Source: Gyromitra esculenta (Eukaryota > Ascomycota > Pezizomycetes > Pezizales > Discinaceae). Taken from it: 64,000 nucleotides of DNA. The translations under genes were made by a program, and so were the position numbers. The stretch lies in contig JBCAML010000011.1 of the NCBI GenBank assembly GCA_038503075.1, positions 1,550,001 through 1,614,000 on the forward strand. The letters run 5' to 3'. The notes beneath the pieces were generated by a model. It did no database searches, was not told the DNA's origin, and saw only the letters and a program-made list of their open reading frames with translations. Shown in pieces: positions 30,545 to 44,500 of the stretch (position 1 is its first letter; every line of letters begins with the position of its first letter).

Positions 30545-33500
30545 ACTACATATCTCATGGTAAAATGGGCTCTGAGGGGATGGAGGAAAAGGAATGGAAA
30601 AGGAATGGTGAATAAAAGACTGTTGTGGTATACGGAAAGTTTCTCCCTTTCCTTCTACTCAGTGTGTGGCAAGTGCTTGCTTCTTCACTGAATTTCTGGA
30701 TGAACCGGCAAGTTCAAAAGGAGGCATGGGTGATTTGTATTTTGTACAACTTATTCTTCTTGTATTCATATTAAGGTTAGCGTTGAATACTTTTTTATCG
30801 GTATTCAAACAATGTATATTTTTCAGATCACCCTCAGATTGAGCGTCAGGCAGCCCTAAGATCGGTGAGGATGGCTCATTTACCTACAAACTCACACCAA
30901 TTAGTAATGACGACCCCATTTATCCATCCAGAGTAAGTTATGGCGGTGCAAACCCCGAATGTCTCTCTTGATCATCTTCGGCTATTCAAAATCTAAGCTC
31001 GTGTACCTCCCGATTTTTACGCGAAGGAATGCAGTACCAACTAAAATTCCCACCAGCTAGCCAAGGAGCATAACCGGAAGTGGGTGGGGCACGACAGTAA
31101 GTCAACTATAAGATCGATTGTAGATCGATTCCGTAGCTTCATTATCACGGGATAATTAAATCAGAGGTTCATAGGGCACTATATATATGTAGGCATATGG
31201 GAATATGTAGCCATTATAGACGTTATCGGCATGCGCTATCACTCGATGCCGACAATCGCGCGTACAGACACAATAAATATATAATACTTTACCCCGCATC
31301 CACAGGTCATGCGTGTTCAACATCCTAGTATAAACGAGATTAAGCATGATCATACTAGATCAAAGTCAAAGCTTAGCGTGAGTATAAACCCCCCCCTCCT
31401 TCCGATTCCTTCTGCTCTTCTTTTTCTCTCCCTCATCCTTCTTTCCTCCCATTTTCACTAGTACTCTCATTTGCACTCACTAAAAGGATTAGAAGTACTC
31501 TCTTTCTCCTCTTCCGCCTGACGCACTGGCTACACTGAACTGCAATATCTTGTTTCTTCCCAGTATCCATCATCCCATGGCATCCATCATCGGTCACTCA
31601 CCACTCTTTACTACGTGTAACGTTAGTGCCACCATTTTCTCGCACGATTTATATATCCTCTCTATAAGTCCATGGAATTCTCTTACCAACAGTTCCGGCC
31701 ATCCCCATCCCCAGTTAGTCACTCCACTCGCCATGGGAAAAAGCGATACATTGTGAAATCATAGTCGGTCACTCGCAAGAAGTAGTTATTTGTTTTCGTT
31801 TTGACTTTTTTGTTACATTGGGTATACACAACTCTCCATTCATGGCATTACACATCTGTTATTTACGTCTTCCATAGCACCTGGGACACATGCATGTACA
31901 TGTAGTCTCAAAATTTCTCTGCATACATAAATAAAACACATCGTTATTCAAAAAATACATTGTATTATCAATATACTCGCATTGCCAACGCATCTTCATC
32001 TTATGGTTTCTCAAACTGAGCGATCCGAGCCGTTACAATTTGCCCAGAGTCGTCACCGTATCACGAGTGGTACACCATTGGTGTAAAGAAAGTGGGGCAG
32101 TGTTATGCTTAGATTACAAGTTACAGCTCAGCCTTGGCATCACTCAACATAGGCTACGGATATGCGATATACGTCACGAGCAATGAAACATGAATAGGAT
32201 CTTCGAAAAGTGAGCAAAACCTTAACAGGGAGGCCAAAAAGAAACTCTAGGTGAACAGGACCAACGATGGCCAAGTACAATATTTTCCCAAAAGAGCCTA
32301 AAATAGATAGGCCAATCATAACAGAGAAGAATGTGCAAGATGTGGCCGAGCGCGTGACGGCTGGTGTTGAGTGAGAAAAGACCTTCCTTCCTTTTTTTTT
32401 CTTTTTCCATTGGATTTATAGCAGGGATGAAAAAACCTATTTTTTTGGTGGTCCCTAAAAATAGTGATGGTCTGAACCTACATATATCTTACTACTCGTC
32501 AAGAAATGGTAGCCTATAGTATAAAATGGTTTACATTAACAAACTCACCTATTACCCCACTGAATGTGAGTTTTCTTTCTTTTTAATTTACAATAATTAG
32601 TATTTATACGTGCCTATTGAACTTATTTAAACAGCACGTAAGTATTAGTCGTTGGTCCACAGCACTGGTACAATATGCAATCCCCTTATTCCTTAAAAGC
32701 TAAAACCAACGGCAAACCTCACCTACCGAATACTATTCAGCTATACAAACTGCATTCCAACAAACCATCTCTCATCGTCCAGTTACCAGAAACGTAGCGG
32801 GTCTAGGATAGCTCTTCTCAGTTTTTAGCCAAGAGCAAGAAACTCAAGCCAAGGAGCTCTTAAGGGCCATATATGATAGAAACCAGTAGAATTAACCACG
32901 TTTCTCATCAGTAAGCCATATGCATGCGCTTAGCCTCAACATCAAAAAGTTAGTTTAAAACCGGATGTATATCTTATCCCTCCGACCAAACACCGCCCAA
33001 GCAGGCTAAACATGCACAAGCTAAGTCCGTAATGATTTTGAGCATTGAGAATACGAGTAGTCTCGTGCTTTAATCTAATGAAAGGAATAGACTGAGTGCC
33101 GCGCAAGCCTACAAGCTGATGGATGTGATACTTAACACGTGGTACTTGAACAAAGAGAAGAAAAAACTATCGACTAACGGGACCATTAGTACATGTATTC
33201 AGGATACGTACAACAATACGATAAACGGCGCAGTAGTCTACCACAATCCATAACATACACTGCCCTCAAAATTTTTTATGTTGCCCTGGCCAGTGATACG
33301 AGTAGAAACCATCAACGAAACCGTATTTCCGAGTGATATTTCATGCCCAAAATGTTGACATTCTTAGCCCGCGCCTTATCAATGATTACGAGCACAGCCC
33401 GACTCCTGTATGATCGAAAAACTCGCTCCGGAAGTAAGAGAAAAGCCGCTCCGAAGCGAAAGATGACAAGTCAATTGCTGACACAAACGAACCCAAGCCC

Positions 33501-36500
33501 CATTACCCCGGTTATGATTTCGGCCGATTCGGCTCAGCCCAGTTGGGATACATAAACGCTACCCTGCAGCGCAAAGAATGCTCCAGGGTAATTTTCAACA
33601 CCTTCAGATAGTGAGTATCTAGGAAAGCCAACCGGTCACCAATTTCGACTCCTTTCATGGGACGAAAAAGCTTTCTGTTAACCTTCGGTTAGTTGCCTTA
33701 GGCGTTGTTAAACGCTGTAGACCAACACTCTAGCGCGTGTGTCAATATTCTAGCTACCACCTTCCCAAAAACAATATTTCGTCGCCTGATCAGCTTTTCA
33801 TTGAGAAACTATAACCGGAACTGTGTGGGTGTGCGATGAATATTCCGTTAGAAGGGGTTCTAAGAACGTCGTTGATATTCCTAAGAATCTCCTAGCATAA
33901 ATACGACCTATAAGTCTCCGATCCCACATCGAACAATTTACGTTTCTAGTGATCCGCAGCCTGGATAGCTACTTGTATACATAGTCGGATGGAAAACTCC
34001 TTGAACACTCACATACGTGTAGATTATGAGTGGGATAAAAGTCTAATCAGACCTTGAATCGATTTCCGGGATCCGGAAGCTCCTAATCCTGCATAAGTAG
34101 CTCCAGTAATGTGCTACAGTGTGCTTAAGCTAGCCGAAATGGCGATTTCGTATCAACACCAAAGTTGTGAACTTAGGCCAAATGAGGTTGAGGGAGCAGT
34201 TATTTATATAGGGAATTCTCCCAGGTGCTAAGTGGCTTGAATTTTACGTGAGGTTTTCCAAAACAGTGTATTAGGTTGTCGTGAGTCGAAGCTACAAACA
34301 CCAAGTTAGTGAGCAAGAGGAAAGAAGGGACTATGCAGTGCCTCCTACCCGGACACAGGGCGCATGAAGGGTCATCGCTGCTCTGACTCGAGTGGCGTAT
34401 AAACACGATTAACTTTTACTTCACTACTTCTGGGAGGAGGAACAAAATATGACAGCCAAAGCGTCAATAGTCTCGGTACAAACCTCGCCATCATACTCCA
34501 ACGTCACCTGTAATCGCTCACGAACGGCGATCTTCATTCGTCCTTATAATCCATATCTACATCTGATAACACCAAACACCAGCTATAGCAGCTACAAACA
34601 AGATATATAATAAATATTGACTAGATTCGCGAAACCATCTTTTGAATACTACAAAACTATAAGAGGGCCCAAACTTAAAGGCCCTCTTAGTTTTGATATA
34701 GCTACAGGTTGAACTTTACCCTGATCCTATACCTACATCTCTCATGATACAGGATCACTTGAGAGAGACTACGTTAAATCACCCCGCACTACACCAGGTA
34801 AGGCCATTGGCTATCACACAGCGTAGATGTTGCGTGTTCGTCATTTTTTAAACTAAATATTGATTACACGAGAGTTTCTGCTATCGCGATCGGCCGTACT
34901 TCTTTGTTTGAAAAGTAATTTACTTACAGGTTTTCTCAGCGCCTGTAGTTCAATAGGCTAGATAAGCTCATCCGCGAGGCTTTTCTTGAATTTCAGACCT
35001 TTTGTAGACGAAGCTAGATGCCCAGCTCGCTCCCTCACTAATTTTAAACTTGCAACAGCAATGATGGAAAGCAAACGCAAACCTACTATTTGACAGCTCA
35101 GTACTCAGACGCAAAGTAGTAGACCACTAAGTCCATTTATACTTGTGGAATGACCATTCAAAAGGCTTGTTGACGGAACTAGTCGTTGGTGATGAGAAAC
35201 GCTTGGTGATAGATTAAAGCTTACGAAAACTACCTTTAAAAAAATTAGGGTTCGTTCGATTGTTTACTGCTGTAACTACGTTACAGTTATTCTAAGATGC
35301 CTGTCGTTAGCCGAAATATGGTTCACTAGTTGGGTCAGGCGAATTCATCCCCAAATAGAAAGCTCAGTTCCAGGTACGTTTCCAGCGTCCAAAGGGAGTG
35401 ATCTAAAACTTACATTTTAATCCAGCAATTGCAACTAAATGTATGTTCGCTAGAAATAGTTCATATATTTACGCGCTCTTATGCTTTTGATCGACTATTT
35501 CTTCTTCTCAACCTTATGTTATGCTTATATGTAAGTCGCTGCAATGGTACATGATAAGTATATGTTGGTTACTCTACCTTTTCTGCTCAATCCGAATTCC
35601 GGATAATGGATGACCCTAGCTAGTTTAATAGACTGGGCATTGCTTTGTAGACGGAAACACGGGATACTCAGTATCCGAATCACTGCATGTGCCACGAACT
35701 TCGGTTGATGCTAGCAGGCGTTTTCGGCCATCGATATATAGGACCTTGTCTAATCCACCATAGTCTCGGCCGCGGAGTTATTAGCATGTAATCAGAACAC
35801 CCAGCTGTGCAATACAACGTTGAAGAAAAAAAGGGTACACACAAGAGTGCATTCCTGGGCTACAAGGTAGTTAAAGTAGGTACACTCGTATGATAACTAT
35901 ACAAAAAAATTGAGGCGAAGCAGTGCGAAGTTACTATTATAGGCACTTTCCATCTCCAACCTATTTCCATAAAATACAAGTACTACACCCGTATGCGAGG
36001 TTGTGGCCAACTGCCAAATAAGCACACGGCTGAGTGAGAAAGAAAGTTTTTTTTTTTTTAACGAATGTCTCACAGGGCTGATTGAGAGAACGATGGTGAG
36101 ATCAACAGCGCGCGTATCCGTAGATGCTTGTCAATGGCCTATCACTCTAAAGTAGAGCTTATTCCTAGCGAAAAGGCATACTTGTTAGGCTGTAACTCCT
36201 TAAAAATCGTCAGGATCCAACATCGTATTTATGTACATACATACGAGTGATACGAGACATCTTGGACAAAGGCCGCCCCTGCTGTTACTGGCACGGCACT
36301 ACACTCCGAATCATAGTCAGTCTGGGCTTGCTACATGGACGTGACTAATTTTTTACGCCGCACTTTATTTTGTTTATTTTGGTTGCTTTTTTTTTTACAT
36401 CCTCCTGAAGTTCGCTTGCCCGACTTGACACCTTGCGGCTGAAAAGGATATTTCCACGACAAACCGGGATGTGTCTGGTGCTTATCGATACCAGTTTGAT

Positions 36501-38482
36501 GTGTGCGTCACTTGGTTGGTGCATGGAAACGCAAGAAAGTAGCTATGTAAATAACCACAGCAGTCGAGTTACACCATCAGTGTACCACCAACGTGGGGTC
36601 ATCAGGAAGAAGAGATTCAGCTCCCACTTCCTCTCGATCTCAACCATCCTCTGACGCCCTGGGTTTTTTTGCCTTTTCTTGCCTTCATCTTGTGCTTACG
36701 ACACATCCTTGGGTGAAGATCAGACGAGAACAAGAACGAGGGCTACACCCATGACTAGATATGCATGTGACAGTTTTTATTCCCCATAGGCGAGCGCTTA
36801 AACCGAACATCGTAGGTTAAACTCACTTATGCTTATTTATTCTTGCTTTCTCCACAATGCGATACGTGCCAGCCCCCACGTGGAGAGGTTGCAGTGTATT
36901 ACCGGTGGTATACCAAGCTTTTCCAGGCTGGTCGAATTATTTCCCTCCTCTCTCCTTCTCACTCGCTGGCCTGTCAAATCTCGGCCTCTCGGCTGCCTTG
37001 CATGATCGGCCACATACTGGCCTCGATGACTTGCCATATTCCCGCTCATGATCCTATTTATGCCCCCATCCAAATCAGTGTGGCCTACGAGTAGCTATTT
37101 TCTACAGTCGCTCGTTTCATATGTATTCAGCTCATCGAACGTTTCCGTCCGTCCCGCCGAGAAGAAAGTTGAAACGACATAAGCACTTTGCGCAAGCGAG
37201 CGACATTACCTGATATGACAGGAAGAAGGGGAGATAAAAAAGCAAATAAAAAAGCTTGTCCTTTGTATGACCGCTTAAATTAATTAGAGTGTGTGTGTGT
37301 CGTACGTACTCTACTTTAAAGTGAGCCTCTAAAATTAAAAAAACGAGCTGGATCTCGGGTCCTTCGGCATCTACAGCTCCACCACCACCCTCGTCGGCGC
37401 CGATAGTTTCAGGCAAAGCGGCGTACGTATGTCAAGCTTCAGGGGAGAAAGAGAAAAAAAAACCATCCCGAAATATCGAACATACGTAAGCACATATTGC
37501 TTTAGGATGCCTTGGAATGAATGCTTGCACCTACTTAAGGTTATGGTAGAGACAAGAGTCTTCGCCATATAGGCATGTCGTGGCACGCAGGTTTAAAGTA
37601 GAGCGCACACCAGTCGCCCAGATCCCAATCTTTCATCTCTACCGAGATCGCGAGAAAATGCCGGGAGGTGGAGGATAATTGACTGGGAAGGGGATGATAC
37701 GGACTGGCCCGGTACAAGCTCCTGTTTCTCTCCATCAAGTTCCATTTTGAATTACACCTTACAAAACAGAATTTATCTGTTTGGAAACCTTTATAATCTA
37801 ATCAAATATCCCCCAGGTGCATTGTGTCAGCTAGCAGCATGTACAACAACCCCAAGCCATCAGGCCCACTCCATGAGGTATTTCGCGCCCCATTCAGTGA
37901 CGCTGACCTATGAGGTGAGGATGGAGTAAAGTTCATTCACAAATTTCCTTAAAATAGTTTTTGTCAGTGAGAGCAACTATGCGTGATCGAAAATTATTTT
38001 TGTTTCTCTGCTTGCCCCTGACTATTCCTGATATTCCGTTCCCGGCCCACCAACCAGACCAATCTATCCCTACTAACAACAAGAAACGACGGCAAATTGA
38101 AATAATAACAAAAAAGCAATACATATACCGCCAAGATGAGATAGGGAAACCGAAGAACCACAGCAACAGATATTCGAAAAAGACCCCAAACTAACACCTA
38201 AAGGAAAAACCCGAATCCGAATGGTAATACAAAAGAAATAGGAATCCCGAATGGCTTACAAAAGAAATGAAAAATAATAGTTTGCGCAAACAAAAAGTAG
38301 TGTAAAAGAAAATGATAGAATGGTATGAGAAGAAAGAAAAACACCCCAAGCGATGCCACCGATATTCCAATTAATTCCCAAAAAATAATGAGGGTTTCAC
38401 CTCAACATCAAATCCAAACCGCTCCTTCCTATTTCCACATACCATCCCCAATATCCGCTAACTGAAACGCAATCACGCCCCG
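30545..38482. other. About 8-kb gene-poor region
   Basis: No frame longer than about 95 codons shows protein-like composition or splice continuity, except trivial overlaps. Seen: TACATGTA at about 31897 and 33190, a perfect-stem hairpin near 34.66 kb (listed), T-rich runs near 36050 and 36390, a GT repeat near 37293, and several A/T microsatellites. The region from 31 to 36 kb looks like old, decayed non-coding DNA. Unrecognised short genes cannot be excluded. Confidence 0.45.
34652..34695. repeat. Short hairpin (about 15-bp stem)
   Basis: The left arm AAAACTATAAGAGGGCC pairs with GGCCCTCTTAGTTTT across a loop of about 10 bases; the arms differ by a 2-base bulge. No poly-T follows directly. 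It could be the remnant of a small inverted-repeat element. Confidence 0.6.
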
Positions 38483-39727
38483 CTAAGCAGCGAACCCCCT
38501 ATCAAGTACTCTCAACGCCCTAATGTCTTCACTAAACCCCAATTTTACAGCGGGAATATCCTGTACCTCTAATCCGCTCCTCTCTGGACTACCAGTAGTA
38601 TCCATCCCATTCGGGCTCTGTCTTAATGGATTGATATCCCAGTCACCGTTCCTTGGAGGCGACCTTTGCTCGATACTATTGGCTGGAGAAGAATATCGTT
38701 CCGACTGGGTCTGGTGCGGAATAGGAAGAGCTGGGGTTGGGCTTGATTGTTGGCGTTGTTGTTGGTGCTGAACATGTGTATTTCGGGGTGAGCGATGAAG
38801 GTGCATTAAAGGTGATCCTAGAGAACCACGATGCGTTTGTGAAGGTAGCGATTCCAGGTGCGGTAGAGGCGATCGATCATACTGCATTGGAGAACCATTC
38901 GAGAGTGAAGATGCGCTGTATGACATGGGTGATGACGCCGCACTTGGTGCTGGGAGTTGAACTGAATTTGAATATGATAATTGGAGGGGGATGTTCGTAG
39001 GTGGTGTTGAAACAGGACTAGGAGGCCAACCGTAGGAATTTGCGCTCTGAGGATAGTTATTGGGATGTGTAGCGCCTTGTCTTGGTATTAACGAATTTGG
39101 AGGAGATGGATGGGGAAAATTTGTCGAGATCATGGGACCCCTTGTGACCATAGGGACATTCTGCTGCTCGTGCACTGTCGATTCTGGATACATTCCTTTC
39201 GCGGGCCTTATATGTTTCAATTGAGGGTCCTGTGTAGGCTGCATCAAGTTTTGAGATGACGGGTGCGAGCGAGCGTAATAACTGATGAGATGAAGTTTCT
39301 GGTGAGTGGCTGTCGTGATCGAAAACGATTGTTTCATCAATCCGTCCGGTTTGTAGCGATATCCATCAGGACCTTCAATATCCATCCCTTCCGAGTCACT
39401 ATCAGGATTCGGTGATTTTCCTCCTCGACTAGGCACAGCAAGCGTAGTCACTGGAGGGGCAAACGCGTTGCCCCCCCGTTTCCCTTCCATCTCCCTGTAA
39501 GTTAAAAAGCTCCCAGACACTCTGCTTGCACTCCATGACTTCCCATCCGTCCATCGCCTCATCCCTGCTTCTCGCTCATCCCAGACAAAAATACTTCCAG
39601 ATTTAATGTTTTGCCGCTCCTTCTCTGATAACCGTCGTTGAACCCGAGGCAGCAGTCCAATCCGACATGCCTCGAATAAGACGATTGCGTCAGCTGGTGA
39701 CCGTACATGACCATGGTATGTCTCCAT
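38483..39727 (-). CDS. Gti1/Pac2 (WOPR-domain) transcriptional regulator
   Basis: Fungal WOPR DNA-binding regulator; this branch is the Pac2-like paralogue rather than the Wor1/Ryp1/Sge1 one, judging by the N-terminal half. One open frame of 414 residues. WOPRa covers about residues 2-85 with GHVRSPADAIVLFEACRIGL, LPRVQRRLSEKERQ, GSIFVWDEREAGMRRWTDG and SASRVSGSFLTYREMEGKRG. WOPRb follows after an acidic linker: GPDGYRYKPDGLMKQSFSIT then QKLHLISYYARS. The remaining 250 residues are Pro/Ser/Gln/His-rich and likely disordered, ending in IRALRVLDRGFAA. The start Met is right for the family (METYHGHV). Pac2 in fission yeast represses entry into sexual development, and orthologues in filamentous fungi affect development; the role here is inferred. 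Confidence 0.95.
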   Translation of the reverse strand: METYHGHVRSPADAIVLFEACRIGLLPRVQRRLSEKERQNIKSGSIFVWDEREAGMRRWTDGKSWSASRVSGSFLTYREMEGKRGGNAFAPPVTTLAVPSRGGKSPNPDSDSEGMDIEGPDGYRYKPDGLMKQSFSITTATHQKLHLISYYARSHPSSQNLMQPTQDPQLKHIRPAKGMYPESTVHEQQNVPMVTRGPMISTNFPHPSPPNSLIPRQGATHPNNYPQSANSYGWPPSPVSTPPTNIPLQLSYSNSVQLPAPSAASSPMSYSASSLSNGSPMQYDRSPLPHLESLPSQTHRGSLGSPLMHLHRSPRNTHVQHQQQRQQSSPTPALPIPHQTQSERYSSPANSIEQRSPPRNGDWDINPLRQSPNGMDTTGSPERSGLEVQDIPAVKLGFSEDIRALRVLDRGFAA

Positions 39728-41500
39728 AACCCTTTCCCCTTCAGAAGATCCCGCCTAGATTCGAGTGGTAATGAGTCTTCTGTATTGGCTGGTGATGCCT
39801 GGAGGTGCTTCGCCGTTTCTAGTTCTGCTGTTGGTAGTGTTGATGGGGCAGGTTGTAACTAAGTTTGTGAGTCGGAGGAGGCAACAACGATGATGTAGCG
39901 TGGGAACAGAACAGCGTGTGTAAGAGAGGTGTGTAAGCGTGTGATTGCAAGTGGAGGGGTGACGTAGATAGGCGGCTCCGGTTACTGATGGGATGAGTGT
40001 GGTGGTAATAAGGTGGCCGAGAGAATTCTGAGAAAAGAAGAAAGAAGGAGAGAGGAAGAGAGGAAGAGCGTGAATATGTAGTAGAGGGAAGGAAAGGGTT
40101 TGGAGGGGATCAGCAAGGTATATGAAGGGAACCAGCAGCCTGCACGAGCAGCGATGGAAACGCTTCGCAGCACAGAGTAGTCAATGAGACCTGAGATTCT
40201 CGGCTTCTCGGCGACTTTCAGGATGGATGGATGTCCCGGGATTAAGATACTAATCCAAGCAACTCGCGGCACAAACTGTCTCTCTTTCTGTCACTCGCAA
40301 GCATACACACCCACACTTAAAAATCCAATAAAGTAAAGAAAAAACGAAGAGGGACCCGGACAACCAGCAGAAGAATAAACACGCGGAAAGTACCCACAGA
40401 GAGAAAGCGCAAGAGGGATAGTGAGATGGAGAGGGAGGGGAGAAAGGCATGGGCGGAGAACTGTGGAGACGGAGACGATTGAAACAAATCTACAACGGTC
40501 GGACGACGCTTACGCTTGCTTGCTTGCTGCTTGCTGCTTGCTCGTCTTGTTCTCCCAGCGCCATGGCTTCCTTTCTTACTGCTTCTTTCTGCATTTCACA
40601 CTTATTCTATATTCATCTCACTCTCTCTTCCTTTCTTTGCCCCCCATCTGGCCTTGCTGTTAATAATTTCCCGGCAAAGTTGCTCATGGCTCAGCTAGTG
40701 ACAAACCCTGTTTAAAGCTTAGTTTGTCCTCATTTGATTGTTGCTTTCGTGTGTTTCTTTCCCTTGCGCGGGGGAGGCGAAGCAAAGTGAGTACGAGTAA
40801 AAAATTGGGGGGGAACAAGTAACTTACGTGTGTGTCGTATGGAGCATAAAAAGGAAGAATTACGATCCACAGTGTCGGAGCACAAGGAATCCGTGGGGCT
40901 TGATTCCTATCCAGTCGATAGGGCTACCTGAATGGTAATAATTGTGATAGATCCGTGACTCGCGTCCACTATTTTACCAAGGAGGTATGGCGTTTGCCAG
41001 GCTGGGCGCTATGAAATTAAGTGGAGGCTGCTAAAATATTTAGGAGGTGCCTTCGTCTCGAAAAGCTTGGAGACCACCTCCATCCGCAAACCGTATGTGT
41101 ATGTAGGTATGGAATATGCCATTTCATCTCCATAACGGGGAATATCGCACGAGCCGGACTTCATACCCCTTCCTTCGAGGACCTCGGAAGCACGGTACAT
41201 CATCTACATACGTCTGTCCACGCAGCGAATCGGTATCATATCATGGGGCTCCTTAATTGACTACAGCAACTTGTGGCGGTATTTCTTACACTAGCAGTAT
41301 GGAAACACCCCCCAGTTGGTCCCAGCTAGTGGCGCTTCTTCTTTCTCTCACAAATGTTGCCATGCTTGTTGATTTTTCTTTGCCATTATTATTCATTGTG
41401 CCTGCTGATGACGCACGCAAGTTCGGGGTGTTTGAACGTCAACGCCGATAGCCCAATCGATTGATGGACTACTCTCCACAACTCATGTAATTACTTTAAT
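39728..41500. other. Long upstream region of the WOPR gene
   Basis: About 1 kb of pyrimidine-rich DNA on the gene's sense strand (purine-rich on +) near 40.0-40.1 kb, and a GCTTGCTTGCTGCTTGCTGC-like microsatellite at 40513-40545. No convincing frame. Long leaders are common for WOPR-type regulators, so transcription may start far upstream; this is inference. Confidence 0.4.
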
Positions 41501-44500
41501 AATTAATTATCCCGGAATCAGATGAGACAAGACAACAGACGCCCGAAGGACCATTGATAAATCTTGGACAAATCGGTCGGCAAACGTGAGTTATCTCTTT
41601 CGAATGAGCGCGATTAACAACGCCAGAAAAATCTGTATAGGATCTCAGAGAACACTTCATCCTCGCTGCTCTCTAATCCGAGATCGAGTATATTATTATT
41701 ATTATTCCTTGTTATTACTGGCAGACAAGGACCGATAGTATTCAATCGGCAGTGATACGGGGGTATGGATGGGGCTTATTTAGAGATGGGTGCAGGGGCC
41801 AGGAACACGAGAAAGTCCAGCATACAGAGTATTTACCATAAGAAGCCTAACTCCATTGCATCACCCAACGCAAGGCGGACTGCCTGGTTGGCTCGGGACA
41901 ACTGAATCGCAACAAACGAAGGCCTATCGAAGGACAGGTAGGCGGTACGAACGGTCAAGACAAGAAAGATAGAGATGCAGGCAGCAGCAGATAAGAAGAA
42001 GCTTAAAGGTACATATGTACTATTGCTGCAAAGCCTTGAGCCTAGGACGGGACTCCAAGTGCCTCTGTTTAATACAAATACGCAGCAAGGCAGAAAACAA
42101 ACAAATCATCTCTCGAGCATATCAGATTTGATTCCCGTACTAGCTTAGGCGGTGTGAGTATAGTTCCTACATGCAGGCAAAAAGCACCTAACCTACATAA
42201 CCTGCCCTTACACCCACAATTCGATTGACATTGCGCTGAAATGGATGCACTGGCATCGAGTATGCTATCGTTAGTGCACCATATCGAGGCCCTTCTTTCC
42301 CTTACCTATCTAACCTATGTGCTCTATGCCGAATGACGGCAGGGACTATTCTCGGTACCAAGTAATCAATTTACATTCCTCATTTGTTCAAGGGCAGGAA
42401 GAAATAAAGAGGGAGGGGAGGGAAGAGGAAAAAACAGATCTATCGGATTCATCATCATCACCAATCCTCACTGCCACCACCACCAAGGGTTCCACCCACA
42501 TATGTACTCACAGTGCAACAGTAGGTTCCATGGGCTTTAATCGGCCGCTACAAAGTAGAGAGGGAAAAACCCTTTATGAAGCAGCAAGGTTCCTTTAAGA
42601 CCAATATATGAGACACACATGAAGAGAAAGCAATTAATATTAACATACATGTAATGAATACACGCCGCCAAGCCGAGCCGAGCCGAGCGATCGTTTTGGA
42701 CAACATGACAATGATAAAACCCTACTTAGGAAATCGCCGAAGTGGAACAAAGAAAGTCCTCACAAGCTTTTGGGGATTTTGGAATGATGGGATTCACCGG
42801 AAAGTAAAGGGCCGTTCCGATGCGATAAAAAAACCTGCGTTACGTATTGTACGGTCTACATGCCTGCCGTAGCTTCTTGAAGCCTCAACAAGAACGGATA
42901 TTGGCATCCGCCGGCCACCGCCGAAATAATAAATGCTCCAAAGCGAAGCCTCAACAAGATAAAAAGCCCCCCATATCGCAACACAAAGGGCCTATAAATT
43001 ACGATGGGTGGAAAAAGCGATTTTCATTTCTTATGGAAAAAATAGTGATAGAAAAGTGGCTACCAGGAACGCACGGGTCATTTACCATAAAAAGCAAAAA
43101 ATAAGCTCAAGAAAAAACTCAAATCCCACCTCCCATAAAAATAAGTACTAAGTACCAAGTCTCACTATAACTTGTTTTACCCGAAAACTGCAACAGTTTC
43201 CCTTCTTTGTTACCTCCCAAGCCTTCCAAGAGGAAAATTTTACTCTCTTTCTCTGAGCTTTACATCACGTCTCCCTGTGTGCGAAACACGCATGAGTGAC
43301 GCGCGACATTCCTGAAATGACCTTGCACCCACACTCTCCAAACGTTGCACCAGGCGAGGAGTTGGCTTAGCGAGATTTTCTTACCCGAACAGCAACATCA
43401 ACCGGTGAGCTTAAACCTGAGAATAGCATGGCGCTGCTTTTAGGACAGGTCTCAGTTTCTTCGGCCTCGTTTTGCTTTGTATGCTTCCCTATACTGGGAG
43501 AACGTATTAAGCAATAACATAACCTTGGAGATATCACGGCATATGCATCACACTTTCTTCGTTCCCACTCCTTATTCCCACTTTTGGTTTCAAAGACACA
43601 GTAGTTACGACTCGAGACAAGGAAGCAAACCCTGAAACTGAAACTGCCGATGATCCGAGAATGAACGAAAAGAAGACGATAGAGAAAATTCGAAAAAAAA
43701 AGGCCACGAGTAGGGTTCCGACTGGCCCACAGGCAGGGCTTGGTCTGGAGTTGTGGTCTTACCTCAGCATCTCTTCTATGTGTCGGAGTCGGCATAAAAC
43801 TTTTTTTTTTTGCGTCGATTTTTCAAGAAGAAGGTTAAATAAGTTTGGCTGGAAGGAGAAAGCTTAACCCCGCTATGTGTCTTTGGCAGGGCACTCCCTT
43901 GTCGCCACGAGTCGGAATATACCGTTGGCTAACCTTCTTTCCATAAGGGGCCCCATATAAACGTTGACAATTGCTTACGCGTCGTTGCCCGATCGCTGTT
44001 TTGGAACAAATTTCTCTCAAAAACCGCGGCGGAAGATCCGAGCACTATCCATGAAGGTAAGTGTGGTGAGGGTTTGGCTTCCGAGTTCCGGATCCGAGCA
44101 TCAGGTAAGCATACATACGATACAAGAGCTTATCCCAACTCTCCTCGATCCCACACCTCGCTTCGAACGGCAAGTTCCTTTTTGATTTCATCTCCGGGAA
44201 TTCGTTTCAATGTAACATACATTTAGGGTCCCCCTTTCATCCAGTCTGTTTTTCGCACTATTGATACTTTACTATCGGATAAAAAACCGAGAATGTGTTT
44301 TCGATCTCTTACGACAAACAAACACGCAACACGCAGCAAGCGCGGAGTCCTGAAACCGCGTTAACTACCGGCACTGCTGCGAAACTGATGCCGAATTCCT
44401 GTGGAGCTTGTCCGGAGCCCAAATGTGGATACGTGTATCCTGTCGTACTTCAGGATGCCAAAGACTCCGTATATATTGTGCGAGAGCTGGATCGCGGCAA

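Noticed and set aside
43367..43795. 142-codon minus-strand frame
   Set aside because: No recognised motif or splice context, atypical composition; too weak to call.
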